A stretch of DNA of 64,000 bases from positions 35,171,119 through 35,235,118 of the forward strand of contig NW_022145609.1 of assembly GCF_000002235.5 (NCBI RefSeq). The letters are read 5' to 3'. Positions 24,887 to 34,321 of this stretch are shown one piece after another. The notes under the pieces were generated by a model. It was given only the letters and a program-made list of their open reading frames with translations, was not told where the DNA came from and did no database searches. How positions within the stretch are numbered: position 1 is the first letter of the stretch; the number at the start of each line of letters is the position of its first letter. The DNA comes from Strongylocentrotus purpuratus. Lineage: Eukaryota; Echinodermata; Echinoidea; Camarodonta; Strongylocentrotidae. A program made the translations under genes and the position numbers.

Positions 24887-24985
24887 AGGCCTGTCCTCAT
24901 CAGCTCGAGATTGCCAAATAACCCGCTATTTTAATTATCCCGATCGCAAATTATCCAGCCAATTTGCGTCTTCATCAGCCCTGCG
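24887..24985. mobile_element. Family F, left-end fragment (copy 3)
   Basis: AGGCCTGTCCTCATCAGCTC, then AGATTGCCAAATAACCCGCT and a GTCTTCATCAGCCC module match the left end of family F. The right end is missing: the match stops where GCGTTCAAGCGATA begins. Confidence 0.75.
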
Positions 24986-25187
24986 TTCAAGCGATATTTC
25001 ATCAACGCTGATTCTCGTTCATTTCAAGCCCATGCAGCCACTGCTCATCACACTGTGCAGTTTGATCCAGGAAGTATAGGTCAACTCGCCGCGTGCTTTC
25101 TCAATTTGTTTACGATTGACTGTCGGCCAAACCGCGGAAGCAGGCCATGATAATGATGTTAAAGAATCATGATTGAGATCTCCGTTT

Positions 25188-25321
25188 GTTCAAGCGATTT
25201 TTAGCGATCGTGAATTTGCAGAATCATGATACAAAACGCATCTTTTTCAGCGTTTCATGTTTGCGGTTTTTAACACATTTATTTTTACGACCGACGAAAA
25301 TTCGCTTAAAATCGCTTGAAC
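25188..25321. mobile_element. Short TIR element, 134 bp
   Basis: The ends GTTCAAGCGATTTTTAGCGA and TCGCTTAAAATCGCTTGAAC are inverted repeats with one mismatch in 20. A related GTTCAAGCGAT occurs at about 24984, so the element may be larger or duplicated. Confidence 0.6.
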
Positions 25322-25841
25322 CCAACCGTGTTTAAAACTAAATGTCTTTGAAAACCATGTTTCTAGGGTGAAAAAGTGTTGATTGAACGTACCCTAACTC
25401 TCTCAGATACCCTGGATGAAAGTTAATTACATCCAGGTCAGAGATGGAGCTTCAAGATAACTACAATTGTTTGAAATGATAAGTGATTCCCTGAAGCCAG
25501 GTGATAACATCGTGTGCTAAAAACACCATCTATTTGCTAAGGAAAAGATGATTCAATAATTCCAGTGTGAGTCCAGGGGAAAGTCATGTACTGCTATGAC
25601 TATCACCAGGCATTTGAAATTGTATGATGATTTTGCACGGTGAATAAGTGAATATACATTTTATAATCATATTTATATATATTTACAGCACTAATGAGTG
25701 AAAATGTGCTATAGAATTTAAGTATTATCATTACCCTTACAATGTTATCAAATTCACAAATTAGCATTACAAATAGGATGGGGTTTTTCTTCAGACATTA
25801 AATAACGATTCCTTAATAATCTTTTTGTTATCTTGGTATCG

Positions 25842-26110
25842 TCGCCTGGGTGGAAGGGCATTAGCTCAAATTTCAGGTAAAAAATGAAACATTAAGCAGA
25901 AGGGCGTTAGCACTAAATCACCACAAACTTTTATAAAAGTGACTTATTTCCACACAAAAAATTGTGGCCGTGTTCTACTATAACATTTCTATTAGTCTTT
26001 TGGGACGGAAAGCAAAATATAAAACAAATTTGTAAATGCGAATAATTCGAAAAGGTAGTTTTTGAGTCGCTTGCGCACTAACGCCCTTCTGGCCAGCCGT
26101 CCGACGATAT
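25842..26110. mobile_element. TIR element, family U, long form
   Basis: The left end ATCGTCGCCTGGGTGGAAGG and right end CTTCTGGCCAGCCGTCCGAC plus GATAT are inverse copies. The body contains GACGGAAAGCAAAATATAAA and AATGCGAATAATTCGAAAAG, also present in the 139-bp element at 42774-42912. This copy is about 130 bp longer, with an extra segment containing a second GCAGAAGGGCGTTAGC. Confidence 0.8.
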
Positions 26111-26444
26111 ATCCATTTATGGTATCAAACTTCATACTTCAAAAAATAAAGCATTTCAAATTGATTTTTGGCAAATGATAAGAGCAGTTCATACTAATTT
26201 CATGTGTGAATGTGCCACAGCAATATGTTTAAAAGATACATAAATAAAAAGCTCTTAAGAAGATACTTCAGTAAAAAAAGAATCTCCTCTATTTTAATTT
26301 ATGTTATATATTTTCGCTTGGTGTTAGCAGTTTACATCTTTGTACATGCTTATATAGAGAGTGTCTGTCCTTAGGCCCTATAACTGATAGTGGTGTATAG
26401 GGCCGCTGTATGTGGAGAAACAGAATAGAGACTGAAGAACTTAC

Positions 26445-26563
26445 AGAGGTTTGAAGCGGGCCCTCATTATGGCTTGCTGTAACTCCAGTTTAGATGCCTT
26501 ATCCATCTTGGATACGTATCTCCCATAGAACTTCCGCAGAGTCATATAAAAATCATCCACCAC
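26445..26563 (-). CDS. Internal protein-coding exon, 119 nt, gene not recognised
   Basis: On the minus strand a T-rich tract ending GAGAAAGTTTTAG is followed by the exon and then by CCTCT|GTAAGTTC, a full consensus donor. Of the three frames only one is open. It starts in phase 0 and ends with two bases of a codon (CT), giving 39 complete codons: VVDDFYMTLRKFYGR, YVSKMDKASKLELQQ, AIMRARFKP. The peptide is soluble and charged with a likely amphipathic helix in the KASKLELQQAIMRARF part. The splice sites, single open frame and plausible composition make this the best-supported host exon in the window. It is an internal piece of a larger minus-strand gene. I do not recognise the protein. The nearest upstream candidate junction on the same strand is the CAG|GTAAGT at 34048/34049. 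Confidence 0.82.
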
Positions 26564-26994
26564 CTAAAACTTTCTCTTAAAAAAACATATATCCACACAA
26601 AGATCTAGGTTGTTTGACGTCCAGCGTTGTGTTTGACTCTGCAGATATGGATTTACTCCTTTTAATACTTCCTGTGTTAGTCCGTAAGATATATTTGCTA
26701 ATTCCTGATAAAGTTCTCACATTGTGAACATTCTTTCCAGCTGAAGTCAAAGGCAGGCTAATGTTGCCTTAATGCTTGTTCTTGTGGATAAGGCACTCAT
26801 ACCAACTCTCTGGTCGCTTCACTTCTTCCGTTTTTGCTTTCTTTAGCTGTGTAGACCCGAAAGTAGCGGTATCACATTACTCTGTATGCTTAATGGCAGC
26901 GAAGTGACTTGAATTACAAGCCAAACATCCTCAACGGTTCAAATGATGACATGGAATTCAAAGAAACAACAAAATGAGAAACAGAGCGATCCTT

Positions 26995-27035
26995 TCCATG
27001 GGGGGCGGGATAGGATGGGGGGAGGGGGGGGGTAG
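26995..27035 (+). repeat. G-rich tract
   Basis: GGGGGGCGGGATAGGATGGG followed by GGAGGGGGGGGG gives several G runs able to form a quadruplex on the plus strand. Confidence 0.7.
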
Positions 27036-27383
27036 CACCAGAGTTTTTGTGACGTATGTCGGTCAGAGGGAAGAGCACGCTGATAGTTTCCATGCAATCA
27101 CCAAGCTTTTGAATCATTGCTCAATACCGCCTAACCTACTGTTTCTTCCAAATCCACGCAAGCTGAGCGGCCCTGCTGGCACGATACCAATTAAAACCAC
27201 ACACATGTGTCGGTCTCACAAAATGTAAACACAAAGGAAAGGAATGGCCACGAACAGGCTGATTTATTTGTGCCTTGGCATACACAATTCCAAAACACAG
27301 GTACACATGCTGTGTACAATCTCTTTGCACACAACCATGTACTACTACACAACTCCACTTGGTTTTGAACTCGAGTCTCTTTC

Positions 27384-27416
27384 GCTTCTTCTCTCTCTCT
27401 CTCTCTCTCTCTCTTT
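27384..27416 (-). repeat. (CT)n microsatellite
   Basis: About 15 CT units lie on the plus strand. Confidence 0.9.
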
Positions 27417-27485
27417 AACTCTACGTAGGTCAAGGAATGTATGACAATGACATCTACCAACAACTTGACAAACAGAGGTATTTTA

Positions 27486-27537
27486 TGACGTCAGTCGATC
27501 GTGAAGGAAGAGGGGAGGGGGAGGGGGAGGGGGAGGG
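27486..27537. promoter_or_regulatory. CRE palindrome next to G-quadruplex tract
   Basis: TGACGTCA, the full CREB/ATF palindrome, lies at 27486-27493. It is followed 20 bases later by GAGGGGAGGGGGAGGGGGAG and further G runs to 27537. On the minus strand the CRE reads into CATAAAATACC, which is TATA-like. A minus-strand promoter about 1 kb upstream of the exon at 26445-26563 is conceivable but unproven. Confidence 0.3.
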
Positions 27538-28037
27538 ATTTCAAATTTGGCATCCGCATGCCACCAATTTCGTCAGTTTTCTCACTAAAGCCTTTCGAGT
27601 GCTAAGCAAAGAGATTACGTTGGTCATAAACAATTCCATAACTCAATGACGCGAGGATTGCTCCGTTTGCCAAAAATGATTTAGTACCGCTGTAGAGCTG
27701 TGCAACTGTTAGCAATAAACTTGAACTTGCATACTGAGTCGCACTCAAATCCACCAAGCTCAAATGTACTATTTGTGTACAATGCATGTCAATCATGAAT
27801 GAATATCCTCTCTATGAATGAAACCAAGGAGATACCAGCATATCTCTTTGATGAAACTGAATTCATTTTCAAAGACAACTGGATCAATGAAACAAAATAT
27901 ATCTGTGTTTCCTGTATTGGTTTCCAATAAAATAGGAAAACTAATGTGAAATTATTATGCATGTAGTACTAGGAATACAAACAAAGTTTCAACAAAATAT
28001 AGATTGTTTAAGAAATGCAAACAAAAGATACTAGTAT

Positions 28038-28056
28038 TGGGGGGGGGGGGGGGGTA
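28038..28056 (+). repeat. Poly-G run
   Basis: About 17 consecutive G lie between AGTATT and TACTGTATG. Confidence 0.85.
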
Positions 28057-28226
28057 CTGTATGCCGGACAAGGAAGGCACAACATTGTCACGAGACAGAT
28101 GCCAAAGACTTTGCTATGATATCAAGAGCTAGCAAAATGGCAAGGAAAAGGAAATAAACTTCTAAACTCCAATAAAATCTGGCAAACCGGATGTGATCCC
28201 TACTGTGATCACTCCTACATTACACA

Positions 28227-28573
28227 AGGGGGAAGTCCACCCTAACATTTAGTTGCTTTTAATAAAAAACAGAACAATAGGAGAAACAGTACTTACTTAT
28301 CCGCAATAATCATATCTAGGGTGCATGTATGATTGACAATTTTCTTTAGAGACAATAGAAATGTATAACTTTTTTGTAAATAGCAAATGGGAGGGGACCT
28401 CGAAAGATACGTCAAAGAACGGCAAATTCGTGTTGATCAATTGCAACTTCATAAAATCAGTAACTTTCTTATTTTTAATCGAATTTTGCTAAAACTTTCT
28501 CTGATCTACTTCTCTCATATTTCTGCTTCTATACAAACCAGCTTAGTATCAGGGTTCCACTCTAAAAAGATTA
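28227..28573. mobile_element. TIR element, family S, diverged copy
   Basis: It starts GGGGGAAGTCCACCCTAACA and ends ATCAGGGTTCCACTCTAAAA. The inner modules (GGAGAAACAGTACTTACTT, AACTTTCTTATTTTTAATCG, TTTGCTAAAACTTTCTCTGA, AGGGTGCATGTATG) are all found in the intact copy at 55693-56244. It is shorter and older than that copy. Confidence 0.7.
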
Positions 28574-28597
28574 AAGACTTGTATTGAGTTTAAATAA

Positions 28598-28690
28598 TAA
28601 TTGCTTGTTGAGAGTAAAAAGGGTGTTGATTCAAACTGTGTTAAAGTTCATAAGTGAACACCATTCTGACACTCAGCAGACGCATTCTAT
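28598..28690. repeat. Family-B short hairpin
   Basis: TTGCTTGTTGAGAGTAAAAA followed by GGGTGTTGA is matched inversely by AACACCATTCTGACACTCAG followed by CAGACG. This is an imperfect 90-bp stem-loop of the GAGCCAGAAGGGC type. Confidence 0.6.
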
Positions 28691-29202
28691 TTATTGCCTG
28701 AATATTCTATGCATATTTCAAAAATTAATTGAGCCAGTTCTGAATCTCATACATATATAGCTGTTAATGCTTTCACCTCTTTGACATCTATGACCATTTC
28801 ACAAAAAATATATCCCACTGAAATATAATCTGTTAGAGATAATTACAAAATGTAAAGTTGTCATATTTTCATTTCAGAAAATAGCTACCGGTATTCATAA
28901 TTTTCCCCTGGCATAGAATTTCCAAGAGCTACAATTATCTGCATGTTTGTAGTCATGCTCCTTCGGATATGTGACATGTTATTTCTTTTGTACTATATAT
29001 ATTTAGCATAGTTTTCATGTCAATATTTTTTTTGTGGAGCATTTATCGGAATTAGTTCTAAAAGACCAGTTCATAAACTGTGCCCATAATAGAGCAAGTC
29101 CACGCGAAGCCTTTCTGCAGATTTAGAACTGTATTAAATCCCATGGATGCTTCTTAAAAAAGTATTGTAGATAACTATAAATAGTAATGATTTTAATGCA
29201 GG

Positions 29203-29462
29203 TTGCAACTAGCCCGATCTCAAACTAGCCAGCAAATTTGCGTCTTCATCAGCCCACAGTTTCAATTAGCGGAAAAATCTCCCAAGAAATATTGGTCTTG
29301 TTTCCAAAATGGCCCGGGAAACAGCAGGCTAATTTGCGCCCGTCTTCATCTAGTTTGTGACGAGCGTATCGGTCTTGTGACACAATTTCAAGATTCAGGA
29401 AAATATCCTGAGTCTGAAAATGGTGGGTTATTTTGCAACTTTGGTCTGATGGGGACAGGCCT
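29203..29462. mobile_element. Family F, copy 4, left end eroded
   Basis: The right end TCTGATGGGGACAGGCCT matches the family-F terminus and GCGTCTTCATCAGCCC is present inside. The left end lacks the AGGCCTGTC start. The sequence is more diverged than the other copies. Confidence 0.7.
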
Positions 29463-29800
29463 ATATGGCTCATTTAGTAGTTGTTTATTCTATAGCTGCT
29501 CATCCAAGTCAATAAGCATAAAACTTGAATCGATGTAAAATGAACTATAACTGTCCAACGTATCCTGCATCAAAGATTTTTTTTCCCCACATGTTTCTCA
29601 ATGTTTTTACGCACACAAGGTCCTCAAAAAACTAGGTCTACGTTGTCAATCACAAATATTGTTTTGTCCTCACTTGTTCTAGAAAACCCAGATACTGAAG
29701 GGTTCTATTTTTAGGTGTTTTTATAGACCTAGTTATGGAGGTGAGAGACTGCCAATCTATTTACCTTAGAAACGTCATTATAGTTTCCATTGTTTTGATT

Positions 29801-30050
29801 TTAAAGAGAAGGTTGAGTTCTGGTAAAGATGAAAATAATTTGTGAGCGTGGACCAAACTTTCATGACACATGTGTGCGTCTTCCTATCCACACATTCCTG
29901 TGTGCAGTGTGTACGTGTGACTTTTAGCAAGATTGAATTGATACTTACAATAACAAACCATCAGCGAATACATCCACTCTTTTATACTACATAACCAACC
30001 TTTTCCTAATTGCTTCCACATATTTAGTTTATAAGTTTGACTGTAATCAC
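29801..30050. mobile_element. Family A, copy 6, partial
   Basis: It starts TTAAAGAGAAGGTTGAGTTC, then ATAATTTGTGAGCGTG, matching the left part of copy 3. GTGTGTACGTGTGACTTTTA echoes the middle module. The right terminus is not recognisable, so the end is approximate. Confidence 0.55.
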
Positions 30051-30590
30051 TTTCAATCTCTTTCATTGTGCACAATGTTCCTTGTTGTGAGATCAGAATC
30101 TTGGATAAAAAGGCTGACAATAAATAAGTTACAAACCTCATAAATATAAGACAGGCCTCTATGCATATCACATTATTACCCAGGGACTGCAACCTCCATA
30201 AGATATTATCTTCAAGTACTCTAAACACTGCTGCAATAATGTCAGGTAATAAAATATTTATCATAACAAGATTTCTGTTTGCTTTTACCCCTCTCCATTA
30301 TAGCCATGCACAATTTGGCACCATCGTATTTCTGTATGACTCCATTTCGTTTAAAAAATGCTTGTTCACAAATATGCAAAACCATTTAAAAAAAAAAACC
30401 CTAGGTGTCCAGGTACCTATTTCCTGAAACTTAAAATAACTCTTAAGATAACCATCAGTTCCTGTTTGAGAGGAAGGCGTCACATCGTAAACATTTCCAT
30501 TTTGTCCTCTTTTTTTTTTTGGGGGGGGGGGGGGGTCGTTTGTCTGAATGCAGATAATCAAGGATAAGTTTGAAGAGCTGGAGACCATTC

Positions 30591-31276
30591 ACATACCTGC
30601 CAACATTTGAAAATTAGAATCAAGAATTTTTTAGCACGGTATGTCTTCAAAAATAAGAAATCTGTACCCTTACATGTATCCCCCTCCTAGCCCTATCATA
30701 TGAAACAATCAGAATCAAAATCGGTTGAAAAATAACGAAGAAGAAGCATTTTAAAAATCTTGATGTTGATGGCTTGATGCCACAACAAAGTCTAAGTTTG
30801 TTGACCTTAAATGACCTTTGACCTTAACTTAGTGACCTGAAATTCTACTCACATGATTGGGGAGACTTGATAACCCTATATTCCAAGTTTCATTGACTAA
30901 GAACTTATACTTTCAAAATTATATCAAAAATTCAAAAACTGAACCTTAGGTTAAGTTTTCGATGATGATGCTACAACATAGTCCAAGTCTGTTGACCTGA
31001 AATGACCTTTGACCTTGACTTAGTGATCTGAAATTCTACTCACATGATTGGGGATACTTGATTACCCTATAATCAATGTTTCATTGACTAAGAATTTATA
31101 CTTCAAAAATTATATCAAAAATTCAAAAACTTAACCTTAGGTTAAGTTTTTGATGTTGACGCCACCACCGCTGTCGCCGTCACCGGAAAAGCGGCGCCTA
31201 TGTCTCGCTTCTTGCTACGCAGGCGAGACAAAAACGGAATATTCCGGATTCTTTGGAAGGGTTGGCAGGTATGCGT
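30591..31276. mobile_element. TIR element (family R) containing a repeat-core element
   Basis: The ends CATACCTGCCAACATTTGAA and GGAAGGGTTGGCAGGTATG are inverse copies. Most of the interior is taken up by a different element (about 30770-31233), so this is either a nested insertion or a captured core. A poly-G run of about 14 lies just before it near 30521-30535. Confidence 0.65.
30770..31233. mobile_element. Repeat-core element with DR1 motifs and terminal hairpin
   Basis: Two direct repeats of about 191 bp carry TGACCTTTGACCT (at 30812 and 31003), the CACATGATTGGGGA module and CATTGACTAAGAA. They are followed by a GC-rich part (GCCACCACCGCTGTCGCCGT) and a terminal stem-loop GTCTCGC(14 nt)GCGAGAC at 31202-31229, then AAAAAC. 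Architecture (tandem core, GC-rich flank, end hairpin) parallels the pearl-like elements at 34322 and 60629. That suggests a non-autonomous Helitron/Helentron relative, but I cannot place both termini. Confidence 0.6.
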
Positions 31277-31284
31277 TCATTGCC

Positions 31285-31448
31285 TACTACAGTCGAACCT
31301 GTGTATAGCAACCGCCTTAGGGAAGCACAAAAAGTGGTCCTTGTAGACAGGTTCTTTTAGTTCATGTTTCAATGAGAAACCATTTTCAAGGGGAAAAAAA
31401 TGGGGTCTTTATAGACAGGTGGTCACTAAAGCATGTTTGACTGTAGTA
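31285..31448. mobile_element. Short TIR element with TA flanks
   Basis: The left end TACTACAGTCGAACCTGTGT and right end GCATGTTTGACTGTAGTA are inverse. CAGTCRAAC termini next to TA dinucleotides fit a Tc1/mariner-class (pogo-like) MITE. The body includes ATAGACAGGTGGTCACTAAA. Confidence 0.7.
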
Positions 31449-31462
31449 TGAATTCATAAAGG

Positions 31463-31550
31463 ACTTCATTGGTTGATTGATAGGAAGATAGATAGATAGA
31501 TTGACTGATTGACTGATTGGGCATTGGATTGATGGATTGATGGTTTATTT
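31463..31550 (+). repeat. Degenerate GATT/GATA microsatellite
   Basis: Tetranucleotide runs GATTGATTGATAG, GATAGATAGATAG and GACTGATTGACTG follow one another. Confidence 0.8.
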
Positions 31551-31932
31551 AGTCCCAGAAGAAATGAATTCTTATGGTACATGAACTGGAAAAATAAAAT
31601 TTCATTCAAAAGACATGAGCATGGAATTTCCGAGATACCAGTCTCCTTTAAAGGTTAGTCACATATCAATAATTAATATCAGAATAATTATACAATTGGT
31701 CTCGTTAGAATAAGAAAAGGTATCTGAAGAATTCAGTGCAGAAAGATCAAAAGCTTGATTTATGAGCCCCAACACTTCACCTACATAGACAAATTCCATC
31801 AATATTACGTGACTGCTCATTTCAAGAAATGAGCACCAAATTGAAGAGGACAAAGAAGTGTTGTTCTTAGAAAATCAGAGTTAAGGCTTTAAAAAAAGCT
31901 GAATTGCTGAGCTCCAAAATATTTTCCACAAA

Positions 31933-32336
31933 AGGCTTGTCTTCATCAGCTCGAGATGGCAAATATCCCGCTATTTCATCTATACCAATCGCAAATTATC
32001 CAGTTAGTTTGCGTCTTCATCAGCCCGAAGTTGCAATTAGCGGGATATTTGGTCGGGATAATTATCCCAAGATATCTTGGGATATTTTGCAAAATATCCC
32101 ACTACCGGTATTTGGCAAAATATCCTGCTATTTGTCCAGTGCGTCTTCACCAGCCCGAAGACTCGCACTTTGCGTGAACGCTGTGCAAAATATCTCTAGT
32201 TAATTTCTCAAGGTCGAGTTCCAAGTTTCAAGGTCGAATCTGGAGCTGATGAGGACACGATTTGTAATTTCGGGATTATTTCCAAAATCAGAAATAGCAG
32301 GCTATTTGGCAATCTCGAGCCGATGAAGCCACACCT
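31933..32336. mobile_element. Fold-back TIR element, family F, copy 5
   Basis: It starts AGGCTTGTCTTCATCAGCTC and ends GAGCCGATGAAGCCACACCT. It carries the modules CCAAGATATCTTGGGATATT, GCGTCTTCATCAGCCCGAAG and CAGTGCGTCTTCACCAGCCC. The frames through it are by-products. It is about 404 bp. Confidence 0.87.
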
Positions 32337-32819
32337 ATACGCTAATTCACTGTTACCATTTTATCTGTATAAGATGTGACCCGTCCCTTGAAGTAATGAG
32401 TATTAGATTGAAGGGGACTGAGCTAGCTGGAGTGTTGTTCATCTTGGGCCAAGCTGGATAAATAATTGTCACATACAAGTGGGAATCTACGAGTCAGGAA
32501 CAAACACTCTACAACCGGTCAATAGCAAGGGCACTTTCCTGTTTAGGGAATCGACGGTGATTGGCGGTAAATGTGAAGAGATGCGAGTCGTGCAAATCAC
32601 ATTCAGAGAAAAGGGAGCTTGTTCTAATTTGTATGTAAGAGGTGAACAGGCAGAGTTGGAGATATTTTTAGTATTGAGGCTAAAATATACATGCAGATGC
32701 CTTATAGTTAAAGCTAGCATTTACCAAATAACCAATAGACATAAATGACAGCATTTGCTTGATTCTTCCCTTTAACTCATCATGCATAACACAGTTCTAA
32801 CAAATGTTTTAGGACAAAC

Positions 32820-33303
32820 ATTAAAGGTATTACAAAGTTTTGAAAATTGGGTGGATAGTGATTCTTTACAATTTTGATATATTTGGAATGCCCCTGTGGA
32901 TGTATTATTTATTTAGCTCCTAAAACACTTGTGCTTTCGAGAAAAATTGAATGTAAAAATTTACAGGTGCTCCCGGTAAATTTTGATAAATTTCAAATAG
33001 CGCCTACGGCCGTACAATTGTAGCTGTATGACCATGAAAATCTAGTTGTGATATATAATTTCCAAACGGGAATAGCCAATCGGTCGAGTTTAGTCAAGAA
33101 ACATTGTTTTATAGCTTAATTAATATCTTGGCCTTGAGAGGGAGCTATACAACATAAAGAGTTTATTATTTACAATTTCATAATTTTAGACTCGATTTCA
33201 ACCTCGACAACAATCACTGAATATTGTAGGATTGCATACGCTTCCAATATGTTCATTTGAACCAAATTCATGACCCCATACCAAAACTTTGTATTACCTT
33301 TAA
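32820..33303. mobile_element. TIR element, 484 bp
   Basis: The ends TTAAAGGTATTACAAAGTTT and AAACTTTGTATTACCTTTAA are inverse with one mismatch. The body is non-coding and contains GCGCCTACGGCCGTACAATT. Complete ends and a TTAA-type flank suggest a whole MITE copy. Confidence 0.85.
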
Positions 33304-33489
33304 GTCTTCTTAAGATTTCGGAATTCTGTTACAAGCCATTTGTTGAACAAGTCATGAATGAAATATCAAGTTAAATAATTTGCATACATACACAATTTAT
33401 ATTTTACATTATTAGTTTATATATTGTAAGACATTGATGAGTATTCTTGTTTTTTAAATTATCAATTGTAATAGTAAATTCATTATTTT

Positions 33490-33645
33490 TTGTTTTGTTA
33501 CGTTTTCTTTAAGGGGTTAGGCTCGACTAGCACATACATGTGCTATTATCTGCCCCCTTTTACCAACCAATAGTTTCTCTTCTTATGTAAAATAATTGTA
33601 TGAAATGTATTTCTTTTGGTAAATAAATCAAATCAAATCAAATCA
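33490..33645 (+). mobile_element. Probable non-LTR retrotransposon 3' end
   Basis: GGGGTTAGGCTCGACTAGCA, then TGTGCTATTATCTGCCCCCT, and a tail AATAAATCAAATCAAATCAA. The (AATCA)n tail on an otherwise unique block is typical of a 5'-truncated LINE. No coding part is present, so the family is open. Confidence 0.45.
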
Positions 33646-34042
33646 GATTAAGATCCATTTGCAAGTTAGCATATAAAAATCCTTGTCTCATTACATTTTC
33701 TGAAACTCAGGCATGGCATACACATTCCGGAAAAAAATAAAGATCTTAATGGGGGAAGATAAATCACTAAGCTAGCTATTCCTAATCCTGTGCAGATCAG
33801 AATCTTGAGCTGTATTGATTTAGTGCCTGGATTAAAGTAACTCAGACAGATATAAATATCTTCTTCTGAAACTATCATTGAGATTTATTTGTCTAGACTG
33901 CTGAATATCATTTCAATCCGATCCAGTTTTTAAACTGGAAAGTACAGTATTAGTACACTACATCAGGAAAAAAGACGCGGGACTAAAATAGACAAATAAC
34001 AAACAACAAGCACACATATATACAACTAAGCGTGCATGGTAC

Positions 34043-34080
34043 ACTTACCTGTTTGAAGAAAATGATGAAAGTGCAGATGA
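34043..34080 (-). other. Candidate recursive splice site (or small exon end)
   Basis: On the minus strand TGCACTTTCATCATTTTCTT then CAAACAG|GTAAGTGT places a strong acceptor directly before a perfect donor, the known form of a recursive (ratchet) splice point. Upstream there is a second pyrimidine tract but no AG for about 45 nt. Read as coding, the 45 nt before the donor encode WIPWIICTFIIFFKQ in phase 0, which would join in frame with the exon at 26445-26563. However, pyrimidine tracts always give such residues, and no canonical acceptor for that exon exists. Both readings support a minus-strand splice donor here. Confidence 0.5.
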
Positions 34081-34321
34081 TCCAAGGAATCCATGTTTAT
34101 GAAAAAAGGAAAGAAAAGAAAAGAAAAACATGAGACAATGAAAATAAATTATACATATAATTACATATAAATGAATAAATTTAATGATTTCTCCTTTGAT
34201 GAACTGCGAATACAAAGACTATGGGAATAATTAGAAAAACTATAGGGGATTAATGAGAGGAACTTGTAAAAGACAAAGGAGAAGAGATGGAAGAGGGTGT
34301 GAAATTGATGAATAGAAAAAA

